Source: Abelmoschus esculentus (Eukaryota; Streptophyta; Magnoliopsida; Malvales; Malvaceae). From it: a DNA stretch of 64,000 bases. The stretch covers positions 3,160,001 to 3,224,000 of the forward strand of contig JAUCBN010000024.1 of assembly GCA_035048815.1 (NCBI GenBank). Direction: 5' to 3'. Position numbers and translations under genes: made by a program. Positions 24,856-36,023 of this stretch are shown one piece after another; position 1 is the stretch's first letter; each line of letters starts with the position of its first letter. The notes below the pieces were generated by a model. The model was not told where the DNA came from. It searched no databases and saw only the letters and a list, made by a program, of their open reading frames with translations.

Positions 24856-27063
24856 AGGAATGTGTGTGTTTAACTAAATGAACCATGGGACATCTTGATC
24901 CTGTTGTGTATTTAGTTTTCTTCCCAAGAGGCAGGCAAGGGACCTCAAACCTAAACACTTCTCGTCTTTTATTTATATCGTGTATATTAATAATTAGGGT
25001 AAACTACACCAAATAGCACTGAACTTTAGACAATTGTGTCGTTTATACCATTGAACTTTAGATAAAAATCGATTTTTTATCGTCCGTTACGAGTTTAGAA
25101 TAGTTCTATAGCGGGAAAGGAACGTGGCTAATGCTATCGAAAGTACTAAATTCACACGATTATATATGCATGCCCATCTCTAGTTTTGCATTGGCAAGAT
25201 ATATACTGATTTACATTAATTTTAGGGAATAATACCATATTATCAAAATATTCAATGTGGTACTTATGTTTTTATAAAATATTCATTGTGGTACATATAT
25301 TTTTAAAATATCTAATATGGTACATATAGTTTGTAAAATATCTAATGAAATACTTGAACTATGATTTTATATATTATTACAGTGCTGGGAGTGATTAACA
25401 GGAATCACTGATTGATTTAACATTTACTAATAGTCAAGTACATTAGATGCTTGTCAGGGTACAAGTACACTACTAGATATTTCAATCATAATAGATGGCA
25501 ATATTATATAAATATTCTTATTTTATTATTTTATTATATATCTATACCTCTGCCAATAAGTTTTAGAAATCTATATTTCTGTCATGCTTGTTCAAAAGAA
25601 ATTTTTTTTATAGGACGCTAGTTTAAAAATCACTTTTTATAGGATGTGATTTTGGTGTGATGAGATAGAAAAGATTAATTTTGTGCGTCTTTCAATACAA
25701 AAATCGTTTTTTTGTAAGATACGATTTTAGAAATCAATTTTCGTAGAAAGCGACTTCTGCTTACGTAGTCTAATAGAAACATAGAGAGGGCATATATATA
25801 ATAAAATAATTAATAGAAAATATTAATTTAATATTACCTAATATTTTGTCAAAATAATTGTATCAAATATGATATTCTCTCTTAATTTTACTGCCATATT
25901 ATAAACACAAAATCCACTCAAATTGAATTCAAATCTTTAATTAAGGAATAAAAAAACAAGTGAACAAGAATTGAAAAAAAAAGCTAATTTAAATATATAT
26001 CATTTAAATCCGAAGTAATTTGAATTAATTTCTTTCAACATCAACATTATCTTATTACTACTTTTTTTTCTGACCGTAATAATAAACAAGTAAAATTAAT
26101 ACAAAATAACTAAATATTTAATATTTATTTTTACGATACCTTTTAGTACTTTATTTTTTTACAAAATAATGTTTAATATTTTTTTGTATTTTAGCATTAA
26201 AAAATTAAAATATTAATTAGAAGAGAAAAAACACGTGTAATATATTAATAAAAAAAATCATACACAATATATTATCTTGTTATCTCTTCTCTCCTAATTA
26301 ATATATCTCATGTTTTTTTTTATGATTTTATCAACATAGCATACTCACAGAGGGAATTTTTTAATCAATCGTTATTTTTATTGATTAAATACTAAAATAA
26401 AAAAATATAATGTTAAATATTATTTTAAAAGATATATAAATATTAAAATAATAATAAAAAATAAACGAGGTATTAAATATATCATCTAAACTTAAAGGAT
26501 CAAAACTTGAAATAATTTAAAGGTTATATTTTAATAAAGCATTTTTTTACATAAACCTTCTTATCTAAATTATTAAATTTAAAACTAAATTCTTAATACT
26601 TAATCTAAATCATAAATTTTAAACCCTAAATTTTAAATTCTAACCGTACATCTCAAAATTCATATATTCTATACCTTAAAATTAAACACGAACTAATTCA
26701 TCAATATATTTTTTATAATTTAAATATATAATGACATCATCCAAAAAAAATAATAGACATGGAACCACAAATTTACTGTAATCCAGTTTTACCATAAACC
26801 AAATGACTAATTCATGAATAAACTTTATTAGTGGGCATAAATTAGTTATAAATCTTACAATACATACAGGAAGCCAGATTCTATATTTACTGAGAGACAC
26901 ACGCCATTGAAGATCATAAAGATGAACACATTTTGCCATCATCCCTTCTAACCTTCCAGCACTCAGTTAGGGTAAGGTAACCTGCAACAAGACAAGCATT
27001 CAACTCAAGCCAAAGGTCCATGGCAGAAACCAGACACCAGAAAGGGTTCTGTTCAAAATGAGT
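24856..27063. other. AT-rich intergenic region with tandem and inverted repeats
   Basis: No gene is seen. The 3' UTR of the TVP15-like gene probably ends near 24990. The bases 25243-25370 hold three to four tandem units of about 32 bp. The bases 25600-25760 contain short repeated ATAGGATGTGATTTT-like blocks. About 26090-26470 is AT-rich and resembles a diverged copy of the 27619 fold-back. A telomere-like tract lies at 26570-26690. The end (about 26940-27063) is probably the 3' UTR of the MADS gene. Confidence 0.5.
25243..25370. repeat. Short tandem repeat, about 32-bp unit
   Basis: Consecutive units share the pattern GGTACATATATTTTTAAAATAT with small differences; three clear copies and a partial fourth are visible. 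It lies in non-coding DNA. Confidence 0.6.
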
Positions 27064-30000
27064 TTACCCCAATCTGAGAGAAATATCAGAGGTAGAGCTT
27101 CTCCATGCATGGCCATTGGACACCGATGGCAGGCCTTGCTCAGCTAAATTATCCATCTATACCAAACATCAAGTTTTACCCTCAAATGAAATGAAACATG
27201 CAGGAAAGTATGAAGAGTTTTCATTTCAAGATGATCTATACACTCACTTTCTCTTTCAGTTGCTGGTTTTCTTCCATCAGTTCTACTCCCTTGGGTAAAA
27301 GGAACTTATCAGCACTAAAGAATTACATATACAGATGAGTACCAGAAGCAAGCTATGGAAACAAGCAATACTAACATATTCATGAAATCATGAAAAACTC
27401 TACAAAAGGTTTTATTTCGTCCTATGCATTAATCCCTCCTAAACCCATCTTCAGAAAAACCATGGTAATCACAGCAGGCTTTATTTGCTGATCATATTCA
27501 TTAACCACTACCTAAAACATATCACACAACTCAACATTTTCTTTATACTCATTTTGAAAAAACTTCAACTTCATATCAAAGAAATTTAATTGCTCTAAAT
27601 TTATTAGGTTTTTTTAGGGATAATTATATATTTAGTACCCAATTTTATTTGCTTTTCTTTTTGGTACTTTAATTATTTTTTAGTAAAATAATACTTAATA
27701 TTACGTTTTGTTTCTATTTTGATACCTGTCATTAAAAAATCAACGGCAGACTAACTAAGAAAGAAAATCACATGTGACAGGAAGGCACATCATTTTCTCT
27801 CTCTTAATCAGCAAGTCACGTGTTTTTCTTTATACTATAGATATTTTAATAACGAGATGTTAAAATAGAAACAAAACGTAATATTAAGTATCATTTTATT
27901 AAAAAATAGATAAATTACTAAAACAGGAAAAACAAATAAAGATACTGTACTATATATAATTATCTTTTTTTTAATATTCCTCTTCACTAAGTTTATCTTT
28001 CTTTTTCTTCTCGCAAAACCGAAAACAAATCCGACAATGCTTATATTACACAAGCAAATCACAACATATACACAGGATGCAAGCAACACCACGAGAAGAA
28101 CGACTCCTGACATTGTGCAAACAACAATCCAAAACTACTGGTACAAGACTCGGTCAACACTCACCCTCACCAACTCAACCTACTCACCTAGGTAAAATCA
28201 AAGCAACAATGAAAGACAAACCGAAACACGTGTGTATGAATGTGTATATACGGTATCAAGTATTGCAAGGTAGCTACTTTATTTACCTTCCTTTTGAGGG
28301 TGCTGATTTCTTTGGAAAATCGTTCCTCCTGAAACATAAAAAAGCAACCACCATTAGCTGAATCACAATCTACAGGAAGTTTCCCGTGAAAACCTACATT
28401 ACTGAGAAAGAGAGAATGAGGGTGAGTTGGGGCTGCAAAAACCTTGGTTTGAGTAACTCGGTTAAGACTTCCTTCAAGTAATTTCTCTAGCTGCTTTAGT
28501 TCATCTAAACCTAACCCTTGGAGCTCCTCTCCTCTCAGTTTCCTATCACAGAAAAGATGGAACACCATCATCAAGACATAAGCTCATACAATGAAACAAT
28601 AAAACAGCTATAACATTTAGATTTCACCTCAGCTCTCGGGTCTTTTCTGTTATTTCCTTGCTCAACATGGCACATGTGCTGCTTTGAAGCTACAACAATA
28701 AAGCAGCATGATTTTAAATCAAATATATTATCATGAGACTTTAAACAATTACTGCTTTATCATGCCTGCCTTAGCTAAAGAATCAGCTGAAACATTATAC
28801 TATTGCAAACATAGCTAAATTTCACCTTGCTAATCTTATCATGCAAATGGTCAAAACCAATAAAAAAGAATCTAAAAAACCGATTAAAAATAATGAGTGT
28901 TGAGAGTTGCATTCCACAATCAAGTTCCCACAAATCCACCATCAATTGGTTGTACAAACTGATTTCCTCAGAATTAAGGACCCGAGTTTCGGTTGACATT
29001 TTTTAACAATAATATCATCTATAAAAGGAATAAAAGCATCATTTACAATGATATAAATAATGAGATTATTTATTGTTCAATTAAAATTGAATTAATTTGT
29101 CAAATGAAAATTTATTTTGGTTAATTAATGATAACAATTAATATTTTATTCAATTATCGATCAATTTTATTTAAAATTAATTAATTAATATATAATGCAG
29201 TATATTTTTAATTTTATGTCAAAATCCCATACATGATCCATAAAACTAAAAATTTATATTTTATTCATAATATTAAACCCAAAAGGAAAAATAAATACTA
29301 AAAATAAAAATATATAACCAAAGAAATTAATTTTCTTTTTATTGTTATTTTGAATAAAAAAATTGATTAAAAATATGTTTATTTTGAAAATAGGAAAAAA
29401 AAAACCTAACTGAATTCAATTCGATTTGATTAATAATTTTTAAAAATCTTAGCTGGTACGATTACAGTTACAAAAAGAGTTCAACTCAATTATAAACCAG
29501 ACCATTTGAATCCACAATAAACATTAAAAGAGAAAAAAATTCATCAACTTGTTTTTTTTCTCATAAGCACATTCAATATTTGTTTTCTTTCCACTTTTTC
29601 ACTCATTCTATGATTCTATTTTCCTGTCAAACCAAGCAAAGTTTTAGGGATTACTTGCATAAAAATCCAAATTCCAACCTCTCAAAATGGTTAAATAAGG
29701 ACTAACATTTTCAAAAACAATCAAATGAAGGTCTTACATTTTTAAATATGCTCAAAATAAGGGCTTAACATTTTTAACAATATTTTTTTTTTCTTTTAAG
29801 CTTACTTTTATAGTCATTTAAATTTAATATCACAATATCTTTCATGAACATGATAACAAATTTAGTCCTTAATGTTTATTCATTTTGTCTTTTTGACTAT
29901 TTTTTTTGATATTTAACCATCGATCTTTAAATTTAATCAAAATGTTGTTTTTTAACCTAAAAGTATTATTGTCCATGAATTTTCACGTGAATTGTTATGT

Positions 30001-32556
30001 CAGTAATATCGTATATTTAATATTCCCTTCAACTTATTTATCTAAAAATAACAATTTGACTAAAATTTGAAGATTGAGGGATAAAGTGATGAAAAAAATA
30101 GAGTCTAGGTGATAAAATGGATAAATATTAAAAAGCTAAGTTTATTATCATGTCAAAATAATAACAATGCAATCAAATTTGTGACCATTTAAGCATATCC
30201 AAAAATGTTAAGCCCTTATTTTGAACAAAATTGAAAAACTTTGGCCCCTCAATCCACCGAGTTAAAAGTGTTTTCTTTGAGTATATATAAAAACATTACT
30301 TATTTGATTGTTTTAAAAAGTTAAGACCTTTATGTGAGCAAACCCTAAAAAATTATGGTTGAAATCCTAATTTTGAACATTTAGCCTCCCAAAAATTTAT
30401 CTTAATTTCAACACTATTGGTTTAAGACTGAAGTAATGAAACTAATCTTAAAAAAGAGTTTATCTTTAGATGATTGAGTTATTTATGATAATCAGTTTAA
30501 AGAGTTTGTGAAATGATAGGCAGCAAAATGGGAAGATAAATGCATTTTTATTATAGCTTATAAATTTAAGTTATAGGCATATATATAACTTATTTTAAAA
30601 CTATTAATTTAATTTAATGTATAAGTATTTACAAATGTATTTTAATGAATTTTTATAAAAACTTGGGGCTTTGTCTAAATATGTATCAGAAATAATTACT
30701 TCATGTAACAATGATGTCTTGTTTTGGTTATTTAGTGTATTAATATGAAGGAAAAGTTTAATTATCGTATAGATATTAAAATTGTTTGTGATAACTTAAG
30801 AAAAATAGTGTAAATTTAAACTTAGAATTATAGAACAGATCTTGAATATGAAAAAGATTGAAAAAATCATATCATGGATCATTCTCGTCACGTCATTTAT
30901 GAGACTTATAGATCGAATGTATTTATATTATTAATTTTTTATTTTATTTTTTATTAAGTGAATCTTCTCTAATATTTACTTATATTAAATATAAAAGCAG
31001 TTTTTATCGAGTGAAGATATTTTCACTCAATAAAAAAGATGAGATGGAATTTTTAATGAAATAAATACATTTGATTTGTTGGTCCATGAATGACGTGACG
31101 GAAATAACACATGATATAATTTCTCCTATGTTGAAACCAAATTATGTGAATGTTTAGAAACACCATAAAAACAAATCAAACACATATATGATTGAAACTT
31201 GAAACAAAGTTCAAATATACTTAATAAAAAAGAATAAGAACAGGATAAAAGGATGTTCAAAGTTCTAACCTGCAGCTCAAGGGATGGAATTGGATCCAAT
31301 CTGTCAATCCTTTCTGCCTGCAGACTTCGCCTTTCAATCACCTGTCTCGTACTTAGGATACACCAATAAAATGGTATTTGCAAGCAAAAATAGGATTACT
31401 CAAGGATCCATTTCTCAGTCTTTGTAAACCATACATATTTGTTGCATATAATAAATATGGGAAGGCTAACACTCATTATATCATGGCAAAGATAGGGTTC
31501 CATGCCAGAAATAAATACAATTACATTATATCCTAAACTAACACTCAAGCAGCCATGGACTTGAAGCTTGCAATAGAAGTAGAGCCAACTAAATATATAC
31601 GGTTTAACCCGAGTTAATCAAGGTATTTACCATCAATAGCATGACTAATACTTTTAAAAGATAAACGTCTAACCATAACATAATTACTTATTAAATCGAA
31701 TATACCACCCATTCTTTGATTTAACCATTCCAATTATATGTTTTTATGATCAATGGTATGCATTGTCAAATCATAAACAGTTTTGAAGTACTATGTTTTG
31801 AAAGACTGCCAGCTATCTAAACCTCATCTTCTTTGTACAAGTCTACCTTCACATAACATTTGTAATATACAGGATACGAATACGTATCTCACATAATAGT
31901 ATTTAAGTTTTCTCCGTATAATTAGAAGATTTCTGAAATGTCATATCCTCCTCGTCCCCATATCACAGATTTGTATAGGATACAAACAACAAACACAGAT
32001 ACTATTTTTTCAAAAAACAAGAGTCCTTATGTTCTATATTTTATGCGGTGGGAAGATATTGGCAATGGGATTTCATGCTGCAGAATAAAATATTAGCTTT
32101 CTTGATTCTAAAGATCTTCATCCAATGCAATTATATCTGTTTCTCTCCCTCTCACACACACTGACCCAGGCACAATAATCTACAAGCAACAGCAAGCATA
32201 GTTTCCTATGTAAAAAAACAGGCTGAAAATTAGAGCAAAATTCAAGGCACAAAAGCATGATGAACATATAATATCACAGAAAAGGGAAGAAGAAGAAAGA
32301 GCAACTTATGTCCACTATTGTGAAAAATAATGGTCTGCAACGACCGCAACTGCAATTTAAATCTCTGAATTTACCTGGTGCTGGAGTACTCGAAGAGCTT
32401 CCCGGTGTTTGAAAACACTAAAAGAGCAATCTCGGCATCGCAAAGAGTGGAAAGCTCATGAGCTTTCTTGAAAAGCCCTTTTCTCCTCTTGGAGAAAGTC
32501 ACCTGCCTCGCCGCTACGTTGTCGATTTTCTTGATCTGGATTTTCTGCCTCGTCAT
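27064..32556 (-). CDS. SVP: MIKC MADS-box transcription factor, SVP/JOINTLESS (StMADS11) clade
   Basis: Seven exons: 32375-32556, 31270-31351, 28628-28689, 28443-28542, 28287-28328, 27248-27289 and 27064-27156; 200 residues. Residues 1-60 are a complete MADS domain starting MTRQKIQIKKIDNVAARQVT. MTRQKIQIKKID and the K-domain core KLRGEELQGLGLDELKQLEK place it in the SVP/AGL24/JOINTLESS clade, repressors or regulators of flowering and inflorescence meristems. The C-terminus ends in SSTSDISLRLG, close to the clade's conserved SDTSLRLG end, but the region before it is short and the protein lacks about 40-60 residues relative to typical members. Exon 2 must use the acceptor TAAG before 31351; an ACAG ten bases on would create an immediate stop. 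Intron 2 is 2.6 kb and contains a MITE. Untranslated 5' exons may extend to about 33200. Confidence 0.93.
27619..27964. mobile_element. Fold-back element with about 105-bp inverted arms
   Basis: The left arm (27619-27725) and right arm (about 27862-27964) are inverted copies: both contain the block TACTTAATATTACGTTTTG and end in GATAATTATATA. The centre, about 135 bp, contains ACATGTGACAGG and TCACGTGTTTTTC, themselves partly inverted. It sits in MADS intron 5 (27290-28286). A possible TTTTTTTA duplication flanks it but is too simple to trust. Confidence 0.65.
30866..31122. mobile_element. MITE in MADS intron 2 (CACGTCATT family)
   Basis: The left arm (ATCATATCATGGATCATT...CGTCACGTCATTTATG) is mirrored at the right end by CATGAATGACGTGACGGAAA and ATGATATAATTTC. 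Internal blocks TTATTAAGTGAA and AAAAGATGAGATGG match the element at 11474-11666. About 257 bp; non-coding. Confidence 0.65.
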
Positions 32557-35500
32557 TCCTGAATCTATCGGAACCTTTCACACAAAATCAAACCAAAGCA
32601 CAATTTAAACCAAAGTTCCTTAATCCTTACACAGAATCAAAGAAAAACAATAATATTTCCAGAAAGGGTTTTCGAAGAAGATTAAAATCCAATCAAAACG
32701 CGAAAACCCAATCGGAAATGAAAAACAAATAATGGGTTTTAAGTTTCCGTACCAAAAAATCAAACCACGGGGAAAAAACCCAGAAAGAACAAACAAACAA
32801 ACAATTCTCCCCACAGATCAAGCAAAATACAAGGAAAGAAGCAAGTTTAAGGACTGAGAAACCGTTTCCAGAAATGGGAAAATGCAGAGAAAAGGAATCA
32901 GTGATATAAAAAGCAAAGAGATAAACAGCAGTACAGTTTTCTTTCCAAATTAAGCTTAGCGTAACCAATACTTCATGGGAAAATAATAAAATAGAAAAAG
33001 AATCCCAGGGTACCTCATCAATAAAAGCAAAAGGAAACAGAAAACCCTAGATGGGGATTAGAAACTAGCTAGAAAGGATAAAGCACAGAATAGGCAAGGG
33101 GGAAAAAAGAGAGAAGGAAAAGGGTCATTAAAAACCTACCAAGCAAAGCTCATTGAGCAAGGAAAATGGAAGCAAGAACAAGTGGAGGGATTGGACTGAA
33201 TTCTTCTGGTTTTTCACATAAATATATCTGCTTTTTATGAGTGGTGACACTTCACAAAGAACCAGAAGCAAAGCCACCAATTGTTTTGAGAGAGAGAAAT
33301 TGGAAAGAAAAGAGAAGGAAAGATATGGAAAGATTCCTTTTTTATGTCCCGAACAAACGGTGAGGGGCCTAACCAGCAAAAACAGGAAGAAGAAAAAAAA
33401 ACGTAGTTTTGGAGGTAAAATTGAGATTTTGGTGGTTAAATTCTCTAGAAGGTCCTTATTCTTATGTTTTTAGTGTATTTATCCTACAAAATCATGATTT
33501 GATCATTTTTAATCTTTTTATTTTCCGGAACATGTACTTTCAGTCAAACAATGTTCATAGGATTGAAATATTTTCTGTATGTTAAATATATATACGGTTA
33601 TAGTTGTAAATAAAACGAGACAAATCACGAGTTATTTGAGTTTAACTCGATCAAACCTCATTTAAAACTTGATTTGATTGAATTTGAACTCGACTCAAAT
33701 TCTTATTGAAAAAGTTTTATAACGTCAATTTGATTAAAGTTTACATTTTTCAAAAATTATGAAAAAATTTAATTAATAATATTCAAAAAAATTGAAACTT
33801 AATACAAAGTTTTAAAAAATGTGCGGGATCAAATTAAAATAATGAAAATTTTAATGGACTAAATTTTAACTTTTCAAAAACTTGGGAGACTATATCTCCT
33901 AAAATTCCCAATGTTTTTCTCCATGTTCAAAAGATAAATATCATGTCAATTTGACATGATTAACATAAGAAATATGATCATAGGATTGAAAACACATCTT
34001 TCTGTAAAAAGTTGAGCGATTTGAAATGATTAGATTATAAGATACAGTTAAAATCATAAAAAGGAATAGTATAGGGACCTTGTGTGTAATTCTACCTTTT
34101 AGGGTGGATTTCCGTGCAGACAGACCATGCTGCGTAGCTGTCAGAAAATTATGACTCCCTTGTACCCTCGTACTCATTTACTTCCTCGAGGCTTCAATTT
34201 GGTTCTATCCTAAATACTCGGCTTATTATATATATATAAAAATATATATTCAATTATTATTTTTATATAAACATGTAAAATATTAATAATTTCGATAATA
34301 AAAAATGAGGTATTTTATTTAAATAGTATAAGTCTGAGTATTATATATATATGATTATATTAAAAATTAAAAAAATAAATATATATTATTTTGTAATTAT
34401 GTTAATATATTTAAAAATAAATTTTAAATATTAAAGTAAAATTATCATTAAAAATAATAAACGAGATATTAAATTTTAAAATAATATATAATTTTTAAAT
34501 TTTAATGTTATTTGTAAGTTAAAAAAATAAGTTTGAATGTTACATTTTTCGATTAATAAATCAATATTAATGACTATAAAAATATTATGGATGTCAAATT
34601 ATGTATTTTGAAAAAAAGAAAATAATATTTTCACCCTCTTATTTTTCCAAAACTTATAATGATATAAAATATTCTTGTTCTAATATATTCATAATTAGGG
34701 GAGAGTATTCGATCGAATCGAGTCAATTCAAAAAAATTGAATTATTCGAGTTAATGAGTCATAATTTATAATTCAAATTTTATTTGAATGTTTCAGTTTG
34801 AATCGAGTTTAAGAAATTCAATTCGAGTTCTCGAGTTCCTGAAAATATTTAATTGTAATTATTTATCATATTATAGTACGATTTGATTTCAATTTAAACG
34901 ACTTTCTCTAATCATATAATATATATATATATATAACAATAATATCTTTTTATATTTTTTTATATATCAATGTATATATCATAAAAAGTTGAGAGACTTA
35001 TCTCAAACTTAAAAATAAATCTTTTAACTATTAAAAATTTTGAGTTATTCGAGTTATTCAAATTTCCTTTTTACAACTCGAATTTTTTGAAAATATTTTT
35101 AAATCGAGTCGAGTTATTCGAGGAGTTTTCCGAGTTAAATGATGTTTTGTTCACCTATATTCATAATCATAAAACTTCGATTCTTATTTAATATTAACAC
35201 GGTTTAAAATTGATATCTAATCTCATCGTTTTTAATTCCTCTGTCATTCATTATATGATAATAATTATAAAATTGTATACAGTTAATACATAGAATATTT
35301 AATTATATATATTAATACAACTTCTAGATTATTCATGGTTTATTAAACACTTTAATGAGAGATTAATAACAACAACAATAAAATTAATCAAATCCATAAT
35401 TTATATAATTTTATTTTTTAAAAGTTTGTAAACTAGCCGGAATTAGTGAGATGTCAAAAATATTTGTATTTATATATTAAAATGAATTACAATTAAAATT

Positions 35501-36023
35501 GTTATAAAATTTTAAAATTTAATATTAATTTTTTAATATATATTAAAAAATTTAGATTTTTTATAAAAAAATAATATGTAGTCGATTTTTTATATTTTAA
35601 AATTTTTATTTTAAAAACAAATAATATATACTTATATTTTTTTAAAAAAAATCTATCTATTATAAATTAATATTAATATTCTTATAAGTTTTATCTTATC
35701 TTAACCTCATTTTAATCTATATCACTATTACTAAAAAGGCTATGCCATTATTTTCTTTCCCTACTACTTCAGTTTCATTCCGCTTTTTAAAGTGCCAAAG
35801 ACAGATGAAATGACAATATTACCCATATGTAAATATTCTTATCCCATCCATACCAAACGAAAACCTTTTCTGATTTATCCTACACAACTGTCCTCTTTCG
35901 TCCATCCATAAAACATGTCATTTTTCTTTGCTATTTTCCATTATTCCCAAACAGAGAGTTTCTTCCATAAAAGAAAAGGAAAAAAGAGGAAAGTTTTGAC
36001 GGAGAAGAGACGGATTGGGCATA
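32557..36023. other. Intergenic: MADS 5' region and AT-rich repeats
   Basis: The bases 32557-33400 are likely the MADS leader and promoter, possibly with a leader intron. From 33480 to 35750 the DNA is very AT-rich. The blocks at about 33620-33720 and 34695-35160 contain repeated CGAGTTATTCGAGTT-type words in both orientations, the mark of an old dispersed element. A TA microsatellite lies at about 34917-34935. The last 250 bases are probably the promoter and leader of the J-like gene. No further gene is seen. Confidence 0.5.
34695..35160. repeat. Dispersed repeat with inverted CGAGTTATTCGAG-like ends
   Basis: The left end contains TCGAATCGAGTCAATTC and ATTATTCGAGTTAATGAG. The right end contains AAATCGAGTCGAGTTATTCG and GAGTTAAATGATG. 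The words recur near 33650 and in the last gene-poor region (about 61600). Ends and family are not defined. Confidence 0.4.

Noticed and set aside
28775..28999. 74-codon minus-strand frame between MADS exons 2 and 3
   Set aside because: It has no K-domain similarity, and exons 2 and 3 join in frame without it.
36015..36023. Extension of the J-like protein start by three codons
   Set aside because: The codon at 36015 is TTG; ATG 36024 opens the conserved N-terminus.
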